Below are positions 1 to 5,789 of a stretch of DNA of 5,789 nucleotides, piece after piece. The position numbers were made by a program, and so were the translations under genes. Under the pieces are notes generated by a model. It did not search any database and had not been told where the DNA came from. It worked only from the letters and a program-made list of their open reading frames with translations. The stretch spans positions 1 through 5,789 of the forward strand of contig QILY01000010.1 in assembly GCA_003232155.1 (NCBI GenBank), written 5' to 3'. How positions within the stretch are numbered: position 1 is the stretch's first letter; each line of letters opens with the position of its first letter. This DNA comes from Maribacter sp. (lineage in GTDB: Bacteria > Bacteroidota > Bacteroidia > Flavobacteriales > Flavobacteriaceae).

Positions 1-417
1 GGTCTTGACAATGCCTATGAAGGATCTGGCGATGAGGGCCTGACGCCGAACAACCATGATGGTACCGACAATCCCGATTATATAGATCTTGACAGTGATA
101 ATGATACGGTCCCCGACAACAATGAGGGCAACGACTTTAACTTCGATGGTATCCCCGACCAGACCTTTACGGGTACGGACAGCGATGGCGACGGACTTGA
201 CGATGGCTACGAGGGCAGCGATGTGAACGATGGCTTCGATGTGAACGATGAGATCGATGACCCTGCGAACGATCTACCGGATACCGATGGTACCGAGGAC
301 GTTAACTATAGGGACATCGATGATGACGGCGATGGTATCGACACCCCCGATGAGGATGCGCGACCCAACGAACGATGATACCGATGGTGACGGCACGCCC
401 GATTATTTGGATCCTGT
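1..417 (+). repeat. GC-rich thrombospondin type 3-like acidic repeat region
   Basis: The coding sequence here is a run of short DxDxDG-type units rich in Asp, Gly, Asn, Pro and Glu. Recurrent DNA words include GATGGTAC, GACGGCGATGG and AACGATG. Such units normally bind calcium and form an elongated stalk in surface proteins. Base composition is about half GC, against roughly a quarter GC in the sorting domain that follows. The change happens within a few codons around 400-420. Confidence 0.75.
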
Positions 418-742
418 TGATGACACCCCACCAGTACAAGCAATTGAAGTAAATCAATTGGTAACACCTAATGGTGATGGTAGGAATGACTTTTTATTCA
501 TTAGAGGCGTAGAAAATATTCGAAACAGTACCCTGAGAATTTTTAATAGATGGGGTATAGCAGTATATGAAGGTGAAAATTATAATAACCAAAATAATGT
601 TTTTGATGGTAGATCTAGAGGGCGTTCTACCTTTAGTGTAGATCAATTCCTTCCATCAGGAATCTATTTTTATATCTTTAATTATACTACTTTAGAAGGC
701 GAAAATAATACAGATAGTGAGTATATTTATATAAGTAAATAA
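1..742 (+). CDS. T9SS-secreted adhesin with TSP3-like repeats and type B C-terminal sorting domain; 5'-partial, frame-shifted near base 360
   Basis: This is the C-terminal part of a large secreted surface protein that begins upstream of the window. Frame 1 (1-378) reads an Asp/Gly/Asn-rich chain of calcium-binding thrombospondin type 3-like repeats, for example DSDGDGLDDGYEG and DIDDDGDGIDTPDEDA. It then runs into nonsense and a TGA at 376-378. The same repeat continues without a gap in frame 2 as DPTNDDTDGDGTPDYLDPVDD, so the two frames are one protein. From about 449 follows a type B gliding motility-associated C-terminal domain, shown by TPNGDGRNDF, IFNRWGIAVYEGENY, FDGRSRG, LPSGIYFYIF and the terminal YIYISK. 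This domain normally directs export by T9SS and cell-surface placement. The ATG at 248 in frame 2 is not a real start, because its first 38 or so residues are the repeat read out of frame. Downstream lie the PorP/SprF and PorE-like genes, with a 13-base gap. The family assignment of the C-terminus is firm. Whether the gene is truly broken or carries a sequencing error cannot be told from the sequence. Confidence 0.85.
358..361 (+). other. Frameshift site inside the adhesin gene
   Basis: Frame 1 reads ...DTPDEDA up to GCG at 358-360 and then loses repeat character (RPNER, stop). Frame 2 resumes DPTNDDTDGDG from 362 onward. Dropping one base at 360 restores GAT GAG GAT GCC GAC CCA ACG AAC GAT, which encodes a smooth DEDADPTND. 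A loss of 2 or 5 bases from a longer original (for example DADGDP) would give the same shift. The change is either a recent mutation in repetitive, GC-rich DNA or a sequence error. Confidence 0.8.
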
Positions 743-755
743 CTAGAATACCCAT

Positions 756-1712
756 ATGATGTTAAAAAAGAACTTTTTACTACTTATTTTGTTTGTTTCA
801 GTTGTTTCCATCCATAAAGTAAAAGCCCAACAAGATGCGCAATATACTCAGTATATGTTCAATACGCTAAGTGTTAACCCTGCTTATGCGGGATCTAGGG
901 GACAACTTAGTGCTGCAGCTTTATATCGTGCTCAATGGGTCGGTTTAGATGGTGCTCCAGAAACGTTTACCTTAAATTTACACTCTCCTATACGTAATAG
1001 TAGATTAGGCTATGGAATATCTATAGTTAAGGATGATATTGGTGAAGGGGTAGTTTCTGAAACTTTTTTAGATGCTGTCATCTCATATACTATTGATGTT
1101 TCTTTAGAAGGTAAATTGTCTTTTGGTTTAAAAGCTGGAGGTAATATTCTCAATTTAGATTTTAATCAATTGCGAAATTTTGATCTTGAACCCGTGAATG
1201 TGGATAATATTGAGAATAGATTTTCCCCAAATGTTGGTTTGGGTGTTTATTATCACACCAATAAATTTTATGCAGGTTTATCAGCTCCGAATTTATTCCA
1301 GACTGAGCATTTTGATAATTCTCAAACGAATTCAACAGCAGTTAATTTTTTATCAAAAGAACGTATAAATTTTTATTTGATAACAGGGTATGTTTTTGAT
1401 ATAGGAGGGGATTTTAAATTCAAACCAGCTTTATTGACGAAAGCTGTTGGTGGGGCTCCATTACAGGTTGATGTTTCTGCAAACTTTTTGTTCAATGATA
1501 AATTTTCTTTTGGGGCAGCCTATAGATGGAATGCCGCAGTAAGTGCTTTGGCGGGTTTTCAAATAAGCGATCAATTGATGTTAGGTTTGGCCTATGATAA
1601 AGAAACTACAGAATTGGGAGGCACCCAATTTAATGACGGATCTTTTGAAATATTTTTAAGAGTTGAATTAGTTAAATCTTTTCAGAAGTTAGTATCACCT
1701 CGTTTCTTCTAA
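756..1712 (+). CDS. PorP/SprF family type IX secretion system outer-membrane protein
   Basis: This 318-residue protein belongs to the PorP/SprF family of outer-membrane beta-barrel proteins. Family members assist T9SS export or attachment of specific surface proteins, and SprF-type members partner with type B sorting-domain substrates. It has a signal peptide: a KK start, a hydrophobic core at residues 7-19 and a likely cut after VKA at residue 24. The family hallmark follows at once: QYTQYMFNTLSVNPAYAGSRG, split here as QYTQYMFNT and LSVNPAYAGSRG, then ALYRAQWVGLDGAPETFTL and HSPI. The rest alternates short beta strands with Gly turns, and the protein ends in the family-typical SPRFF. Length is normal. 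ATG ATG at 756/759 leaves the start ambiguous by one codon, and no Shine-Dalgarno sequence is present, as is usual in Bacteroidota. It lies 13 bases after the adhesin and 12 before the OmpA-like gene, so it is almost certainly co-transcribed. Its placement makes it the probable dedicated partner of the upstream adhesin, which is an inference. Confidence 0.95.
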   Translation: MMLKKNFLLLILFVSVVSIHKVKAQQDAQYTQYMFNTLSVNPAYAGSRGQLSAAALYRAQWVGLDGAPETFTLNLHSPIRNSRLGYGISIVKDDIGEGVVSETFLDAVISYTIDVSLEGKLSFGLKAGGNILNLDFNQLRNFDLEPVNVDNIENRFSPNVGLGVYYHTNKFYAGLSAPNLFQTEHFDNSQTNSTAVNFLSKERINFYLITGYVFDIGGDFKFKPALLTKAVGGAPLQVDVSANFLFNDKFSFGAAYRWNAAVSALAGFQISDQLMLGLAYDKETTELGGTQFNDGSFEIFLRVELVKSFQKLVSPRFF

Positions 1713-1724
1713 AACTACTTACAA

Positions 1725-3689
1725 ATGAAAAAAAAAATACTCTCACTTATTATAATTTTTGCATTATTAATTGGTGCAATAGGTTATGCTCAAAAAGACA
1801 AGCCTGTAACTAAAGAAGATAAACAGGTCACTAAGGGAAATGAAAAATATGACAATTATTCATTTAGTCCAGCCATAGATATTTACAAAAAAGTTTTAGA
1901 AAAAGGATATGTTTCTGCTGATTTATTGAAGAAGCTAGGTAACTCCTATTATTTTAATGCAAATTATGAAGATGCCGCTAAAATATACAAAAGACTTGTT
2001 GATGAATACCCTTCTGATGTTACCCCTGCCTATTATTTCAGATATGCTCAAACCCTAAAGACTCTTGGAGATTATGAAAATTCTAATAGTGCCATGTCTA
2101 AATTTATTGAAACTACATCTGATGATATTCGGGCCACGGTTTATAAAGACGAAAAGAATTATCTAAGAGATATTGAGAAAAATTCTGGCAGGTATACTAT
2201 TACCCCTTTTAAATACAATTCTCCGTACTCTGATTTTGCCCCTTCTTTTTATAAAGAAGGTGTTATTTTTTCTTCGGATAGAGATACGGGTAATTTAGCG
2301 AGATACCGACATACATGGAATTCTAAAGACTTTTTAGATTTATATAAAGTAAATGTAGATAACTCATCAACAGATTTAGTCACCAAATTAGGCGGTGAAT
2401 TGAATACTAGACTGCATGAATCTACATCTACTACTACAAAAGACAACAATACAATTTATTTTACAAGAAATAATTTCAAAGATGGCAAATATGTAAAAGA
2501 TGAAAATGGCGTAATTCGTTTGAAGATTTTTACAGCTACGCTTACTAATGGTATTTGGTCAAATATTCAAGAATTGCCTTTTAATAGTGATTCTTTTTCG
2601 GTAGCCCACCCAGCTTTAAGTTCAGACGAAAAAACTATGTATTTTGCCTCTGATATGCCAGGTACTTTTGGCGAATCTGATATTTTCAGAATTACTATCA
2701 ATGAAGATGGTAGTTTTGGAACACCTGTAAATTTAGGTAATACTATTAATACTGAAGCTAGAGAAACCTTTCCGTTTATTACGGGAAATGAGATATTGTA
2801 CTTCTCTTCTGATGGTCACCCAGGGCTTGGCGGATTGGATATTTTTGCCACTAAAATAGCAAATGGCGAGCTAGATGGTATCATAGCAAATATAGGAGAA
2901 CCTGTAAATAGTAAAGTGGATGACTTTACCTTTATTTTTAATGAAGAATCAAAAAAAGGCTATTTCGCATCCAACAGGCCTCAAGGCCAAGGGGCAGATG
3001 ATATTTACAGTTTTGTAGAAACTACACCTTTAGTGTTAGAATGTGTTCAGCAAATTACAGGAACGGTACGTGATAAAATTTCGAATCAAGTTTTGGTCGG
3101 GGCAACCATTAAGGTCATTGATGAAAATAATGAAGAGATAGCTTCTACTATAACTGATTCAGCGGGTGATTATGAAATTTCAGTAGATTGTAACCAAGTT
3201 AATTTTGTACGGGCTTTGACACAAGGTTATGTGCCTTCCGAAGAATATTTGGAAAAATCTGATGCAAAGCCTAAAATCATTGATTTTTACTTAGAAAGAG
3301 ATATAGTAACAGCAGGTTATGGCGATGATTTGGCTAAATTGTTACAATTGAGCACTATATATTTTGATTTTGATAGGTTTGAAATCCGCCCTGATGCTGA
3401 AATTGAAATACAAAAGGTAATCGTAGCGATGGAAAAATATCCTAGCTTAAAGATAAAAACAAACTCCCATACAGATAGCAAAGGTAAAGATTCCTATAAT
3501 TTGTGGTTATCAAAACAGCGTGCTAAATCTACCATGAAGTATATGGTTTCAAAAGGTATTTCTGCTGGTAGGTTAAAAAGTGAAGGTTTTGGAGAAACCA
3601 AACTAGTGAATAAATGTAGCAACGGGGTAAGATGTTCTCGTGAAGAACATCAATTGAACCGTAGATCTGAATTTATTATTTTAGAATAG
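1725..3689 (+). CDS. PorE-like protein: TPR, beta-propeller, carboxypeptidase-regulatory and OmpA_C domains
   Basis: This 654-residue protein of the outer-membrane/periplasm face probably anchors the T9SS-associated assembly to peptidoglycan. A signal peptide (MKKK, hydrophobic core 5-19) ends at GYA, residue 22. No lipobox cysteine follows, so it is not a lipoprotein. TPR-like helices span about 36-130, with NSYYFNANYEDAAKIYKRL as the best unit. A WD40-like (PD40) propeller spans about 165-430, with blades around VIFSSDRD, TIYFTRN, TMYFASDMPG, ILYFSSDGHPGLGGLDIF and GYFASNRPQGQGADDIY. A carboxypeptidase regulatory-like fold spans about 443-525 (ITGTVRD, VGATIKV, TDSAGDYEISV). OmpA_C spans about 543-653, with IYFDFDRFEIRPDA, SHTDSKG, LSKQRA and HQLNRRSEF. 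D584 and R599 match the Asp/Arg pair that binds diaminopimelate in OmpA-like domains, so peptidoglycan binding should be intact. Two cysteines (C631, C637) sit in the C-terminal loop. The domain order is that described for Porphyromonas PorE. It is a paralogue or relative rather than a proven PorE, and other OmpA proteins of this layout accompany PorP/SprF genes. It is the last gene of the operon, ahead of a terminator. Confidence 0.93.
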   Translation: MKKKILSLIIIFALLIGAIGYAQKDKPVTKEDKQVTKGNEKYDNYSFSPAIDIYKKVLEKGYVSADLLKKLGNSYYFNANYEDAAKIYKRLVDEYPSDVTPAYYFRYAQTLKTLGDYENSNSAMSKFIETTSDDIRATVYKDEKNYLRDIEKNSGRYTITPFKYNSPYSDFAPSFYKEGVIFSSDRDTGNLARYRHTWNSKDFLDLYKVNVDNSSTDLVTKLGGELNTRLHESTSTTTKDNNTIYFTRNNFKDGKYVKDENGVIRLKIFTATLTNGIWSNIQELPFNSDSFSVAHPALSSDEKTMYFASDMPGTFGESDIFRITINEDGSFGTPVNLGNTINTEARETFPFITGNEILYFSSDGHPGLGGLDIFATKIANGELDGIIANIGEPVNSKVDDFTFIFNEESKKGYFASNRPQGQGADDIYSFVETTPLVLECVQQITGTVRDKISNQVLVGATIKVIDENNEEIASTITDSAGDYEISVDCNQVNFVRALTQGYVPSEEYLEKSDAKPKIIDFYLERDIVTAGYGDDLAKLLQLSTIYFDFDRFEIRPDAEIEIQKVIVAMEKYPSLKIKTNSHTDSKGKDSYNLWLSKQRAKSTMKYMVSKGISAGRLKSEGFGETKLVNKCSNGVRCSREEHQLNRRSEFIILE

Positions 3690-3709
3690 AAAATTACACC
3701 TATAATAAG

Positions 3710-3741
3710 AGTGTGGCTACCCAAAGTAGCTGCACTTTTTT
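3710..3741 (+). terminator. Intrinsic (rho-independent) terminator of the adhesin-porP-ompA operon
   Basis: GTGTGGCTAC (3711-3720) pairs with GTAGCTGCAC (3726-3735) around the loop CCAAA. This gives ten base pairs, two of them G-U, extended by A3710-T3736. A run of six T follows at 3736-3741. It lies 21 bases after the stop codon of the PorE-like gene, in the right orientation to end the operon. Confidence 0.85.
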
Positions 3742-3939
3742 ATGCCTATATGTGTTGGTTATAGTCAAATTGGTGTAATTACCAATCGGATAATTACGTA
3801 TCGAGTAAAGAAAAATTAAGGTATTTCTTCACATAATAAAAAGCTATAGATACTTGTTTTTTATCTTTTTAACCTGAGTTCAATTAATAGTGATTTCTCA
3901 GAAGCCGTGTAAATAGTAAGATTTCAACTCGGATTATGC

Positions 3940-3966
3940 ATTAGAACTTCGTTATGAGGTTCTAAT
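3940..3966. repeat. Strong hairpin next to the left terminal repeat of the element
   Basis: ATTAGAACTTC (3940-3950) pairs with GAGGTTCTAAT (3956-3966) across the loop GTTAT. The stem is 11 base pairs with a single T-G wobble. It overlaps the left terminal inverted repeat. No T-run follows on the plus strand, so it is not an obvious terminator. Subterminal hairpins like this occur in several mobile elements. Confidence 0.6.
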
Positions 3967-4049
3967 ACCAATATGCCTATAAAACGACCCGTTCAAACTC
4001 GTTCATTTTTCGTTTTACTTTCTTGTTCATGATTTCCGTAGCTTAGGCT

Positions 4050-4235
4050 ATGCAAATCAATCACAGTGGCATAGAACAAAAAAGCAATTTCGTTTTCTGT
4101 GACCCATTTTATAATCAAATTGGTATAAACAGCAATGAACTTGACAGTTTTATTGGTTTTAGCATAGCACTGCTATGGTTAAATCAAAAAACTCAACGAA
4201 GTGACTGGTTTGAAGCTGTTTTAGGACCAGAATAG
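4050..4235 (+). pseudogene. Possible C-terminal fragment of an element-encoded protein, unidentified
   Basis: This short frame encodes 61 residues, including FCDPFYNQIGINSNELDSF and GFSIALLWLN. It sits inside the inverted-repeat block and stops directly before its right end. A hydrophobic IALLWL near the end is reminiscent of the tail of some DDE transposases, but this is only an impression. No recognisable catalytic motif is present. The alternative is that it is non-coding DNA that happens to lack stops for 180 bases. Confidence 0.25.
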
Positions 4236-4533
4236 ATTTTCTAATGCATAATTCAAGTTTAATTAAATCAAGCGAAAAAAATTAGAATTTCAACATAATT
4301 ATTATCAATAAAAATTGAAACTGCAATAATAAATAGAAAGATAATATATAGAGGAAAAATGAAGTAATATTTCAAGATTTTCCACCCTTTCCAGAATCCT
4401 CTAAAAAAAGATTTTTCCTACATATGGTCACCCTGAAAGTATTGATATATATGGGGTAATCGATAAATGAAACATACAAAAACCTCAACTTTTAAGACAT
4501 ATACATTGCATTTTAAGGCTTACACAACATTTA

Positions 4534-4564
4534 TTTCTCAATGGTACACTTAAGGTTAATTTTG
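4534..4564 (+). promoter_or_regulatory. Candidate Bacteroidota-type promoter
   Basis: TAATTTTG at 4557-4564 is a perfect match to the TAnnTTTG -7 box used by the Bacteroidota primary sigma factor. TTTC at 4534-4537 lies exactly 19 bases upstream and matches three of four bases of the TTTG -33 box. Transcription would begin near 4570 and give a leader of roughly 280 bases before the ATG at 4850. It is the best promoter-like site seen upstream of that gene. Confidence 0.5.
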
Positions 4565-4849
4565 TAAAATGTATGTAAACCAATTTTTTAAACATGGTTT
4601 ATTACAACCCAAAAGTATGAATAACCTAACCGAGCTTAATGTTAATTTTCGTAATGAAAACAGAATGGTAGAAAAGAGGATAATTAGTTTTCTTCCTCAT
4701 CATGATACATATTCTTTTTTAAACATCACTCTCCTAAATTATTCAGCTTAAATGAATTTTGAAATATATGTGGTGCTAAACCAATAGGTGAAAGCATCAA
4801 TAATTATAAAAGTAATTGTACAATACGATTTTTAAGTAAAGTAATGGTC

Positions 4850-5789
4850 ATGAAGAAAATAATTATAATACTCATTTTTCTGATATCCGGATTAGCTTTT
4901 GCTCAGACAACAGTTACATTGGAAGATCAATGTAATTGTGAAGTTCTAAGCGGAACAGCTGTAACCACACCTGGGGTAACCACACCGGCAGGAGCAGATA
5001 CTGGAGATATCTATGTAAATACGAATACAGGTACCATCTATTTTTGGGATGGTGATTCATGGGAATTAACTTCTACGGATAGTCAACAAGTACTAGATTT
5101 TAGTTATAATCCCGCAACACGCGGACTTACTTTAGAACTAGAAAATGGAGGAGCACCAATTACAGTTACTTTACCAGCGGATACTTTGACACAACTTACT
5201 CTAGGTGCAGATGGTAACTCTTTAGACTACGAGGACGAAAATGGCTTTACAACAAACATCTCATTAAATGTAGGTGATTTAGCTTATGATTCATTTACCA
5301 GAGAACTTACCTATACTAATGAGGAAGGTATTTCTAATATTATTACTTTACCATTTGATACAGTAACAACATTATCAACAGCAGACAATATAACTTATAC
5401 CTATACTTCAGAAAATAATACAATAACTTCATTTGATGGTACGGATGACCAGGCGCTGACCTTGGCTGGGAACACCCTGACCTTGGAGGACGGTGGCACG
5501 GTAGATTTGACACCGTTCCTGGACAATACGGACGATCAGGCGATTACTGCCTTCGGTCTGGATGATGCTACGGGTATCCTGACCCTGACCTTGGAGGACG
5601 GGGGCACGCAGACGGTAAACTTCAGTGCTATCTTGGCAGCTGCGGATGACCAAGCCTTAAGCTTGGCAGCCGGAAATATATTGACCTTGGAAGATGGTGG
5701 CACAGTGGACCTGACACCGTTCTTAGATAATACCGATGACCAAGATGCAGATGAGGTAAATGTAACGGATACAGCCGGAAACTTCACAT
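4850..5789 (+). CDS. N-terminal part of a large secreted repeat protein, probable cell-surface adhesin (3' end outside window)
   Basis: This open frame runs from ATG 4850 to the window edge without a stop (313 residues seen). An in-frame ATG at 4844 is possible, but 4850 gives the cleaner signal peptide: MKK, hydrophobic core 4-17, cut after AFA at residue 18. Two cysteines follow (C28, C30). Residues 50-73 hold GDIYVNTNTGTIYFWDGDSW, a motif seen in many flavobacterial surface and tail-fibre-like proteins. Residues 76-198 form degenerate beta-rich repeats. From residue 199 there are clear repeats of the form DDQALxL...LTLEDGGTVDLTPFLDNT, ending in DDQDADEVNVTDTAGNF. Such proteins in Flavobacteriia are usually very long and often end in a T9SS sorting domain, but that end is not visible here. 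The codon style changes sharply at about 5440 from AT-rich to GC-rich. A single-gene transcript from the promoter near 4557 is likely. The function as an adhesin is inferred. Confidence 0.85.
   Translation, partial: MKKIIIILIFLISGLAFAQTTVTLEDQCNCEVLSGTAVTTPGVTTPAGADTGDIYVNTNTGTIYFWDGDSWELTSTDSQQVLDFSYNPATRGLTLELENGGAPITVTLPADTLTQLTLGADGNSLDYEDENGFTTNISLNVGDLAYDSFTRELTYTNEEGISNIITLPFDTVTTLSTADNITYTYTSENNTITSFDGTDDQALTLAGNTLTLEDGGTVDLTPFLDNTDDQAITAFGLDDATGILTLTLEDGGTQTVNFSAILAAADDQALSLAAGNILTLEDGGTVDLTPFLDNTDDQDADEVNVTDTAGNFT
5444..5734 (+). repeat. Tandem A-B-A' protein repeat in the secreted repeat protein
   Basis: Unit A (5444-5530, 29 codons), unit B (5531-5644, 38 codons) and unit A' (5645-5734, 30 codons) all begin DDQA and share a core TLEDGGT. 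A and A' are 27/29 identical in protein after one gap, yet differ at about 21 of 87 bases. All but three of those changes are synonymous. A fourth unit starts with DDQ at 5735 and continues past the window. The units are probably short beta-structured modules of a stalk. Confidence 0.8.

Larger units (their letters stand above)
3926..4259. mobile_element. Probable small mobile-element remnant or MITE with terminal inverted repeats
   Basis: The 21 bases at 3926-3946 and the reverse complement of 4239-4259 agree at 19 positions and share the perfect core ATTATGCATTAGAA. They bound a 334-base block. A 61-codon open frame (4050-4235) ends three bases before the right repeat, where a transposase gene would be expected to end. 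I do not recognise its protein and cannot name an IS family. No clear target-site duplication is visible at the outer edges. It could be a deleted insertion sequence, a non-autonomous MITE-like element, or a chromosomal repeat of unknown kind. Confidence 0.45.
3690..4849. other. 1.16 kb AT-rich stretch without a convincing gene
   Basis: Apart from the terminator, a small element-like block (3926-4259) and a promoter candidate near 4534-4564, no coding region could be supported on either strand. Stops are frequent in all frames, and the short open frames resemble no recognised protein. Part 3742-3925 holds an inverted repeat ATTGGT-GTAATT-ACCAAT (3769-3786). Part 4260-4530 is very AT-rich, with poly-A tracts and one 9-base inverted repeat (AGGAAAAAT at 4352, ATTTTTCCT at 4411) that may be chance. 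Part 4570-4849 may be a long untranslated leader for the next gene. Confidence 0.6.

Noticed and set aside
1..417. Short repeated words such as GATGGTAC and GACGGCGATGG suggesting a CRISPR or satellite array
   Set aside because: Spacing is irregular and the sequence is an open frame of DxDxDG units, so the repetition is explained by protein coding.
2249..2449. 66-codon open frame on the minus strand
   Set aside because: It lies wholly inside the propeller-coding part of the PorE-like gene, which has clear domain support on the plus strand.
3978..4030. 17-codon minus-strand frame encoding MNKKVKRKMNEFERVVL
   Set aside because: It is very short and basic, with no ribosome-binding or homology support. 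It lies within the element-like block and is likely chance.
4352..4419. Inverted repeat AGGAAAAAT / ATTTTTCCT
   Set aside because: The arms are A/T tracts about 50 bases apart in very AT-rich DNA, so a chance match is likely and the loop is too long for a terminator.
4569..4751. 60-codon open frame beginning with ATG just after the promoter candidate
   Set aside because: The predicted start site would fall on or next to the ATG, its protein resembles nothing recognised, and its composition is that of the surrounding AT-rich non-coding DNA. It could be a leader peptide, but nothing supports this.
5429..5787. Two overlapping minus-strand open frames near the right edge
   Set aside because: They are antisense readings of the GC-rich repeats in the secreted protein. 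Their repetitive sequence simply mirrors the plus-strand units.

Overview
This window looks like chromosomal DNA from a gliding-type member of the Bacteroidota, most likely a Flavobacteriaceae species. The evidence is the low-GC coding style, the near absence of Shine-Dalgarno sequences, a TAnnTTTG-type -7 promoter box, and above all a type IX secretion system (T9SS) surface-protein cluster: a type B sorting C-terminal domain, a PorP/SprF protein and a PorE-like OmpA protein.

Layout. Bases 1-742 are the 3' end of a large secreted adhesin. It has an acidic, thrombospondin type 3-like repeat region (1 to about 417) followed by a type B (gliding motility-associated) C-terminal sorting domain (about 449-739). 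The reading frame breaks near base 360, so one protein is split over two frames. Thirteen bases later comes a PorP/SprF-family outer-membrane protein (756-1712). Twelve bases after that comes a four-domain TPR / beta-propeller / carboxypeptidase-regulatory / OmpA_C protein (1725-3689). A strong intrinsic terminator at 3710-3741 closes this operon. About 1.1 kb of AT-rich DNA follows with no convincing gene. It holds a likely small mobile-element remnant with terminal inverted repeats (3926-4259) and a probable Bacteroidota promoter (about 4534-4564). From 4850 to the window edge runs the start of a second secreted repeat protein with a signal peptide.

How the genes work together. In characterised flavobacteria, type B domain proteins depend on a cognate SprF-type partner for secretion or surface attachment, and PorE-type proteins link the T9SS outer-membrane assembly to peptidoglycan. 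The first three genes therefore read as one substrate-plus-partners module. The downstream repeat protein may be another T9SS client, but its C-terminus lies outside the window.

The most unusual signal is compositional. In both adhesins the repeat parts are GC-rich (by-eye counts of 32/60 at 1-60 and 35/60 at 5461-5520), while the adjoining non-repeat parts are very AT-rich (15/60 at 541-600 and 16/60 at 5341-5400). The switches are abrupt and sit at domain boundaries. This suggests that repeat cassettes have a different history from the ends of the genes that carry them. I did not find a clearly new biological system; the module itself belongs to known families.
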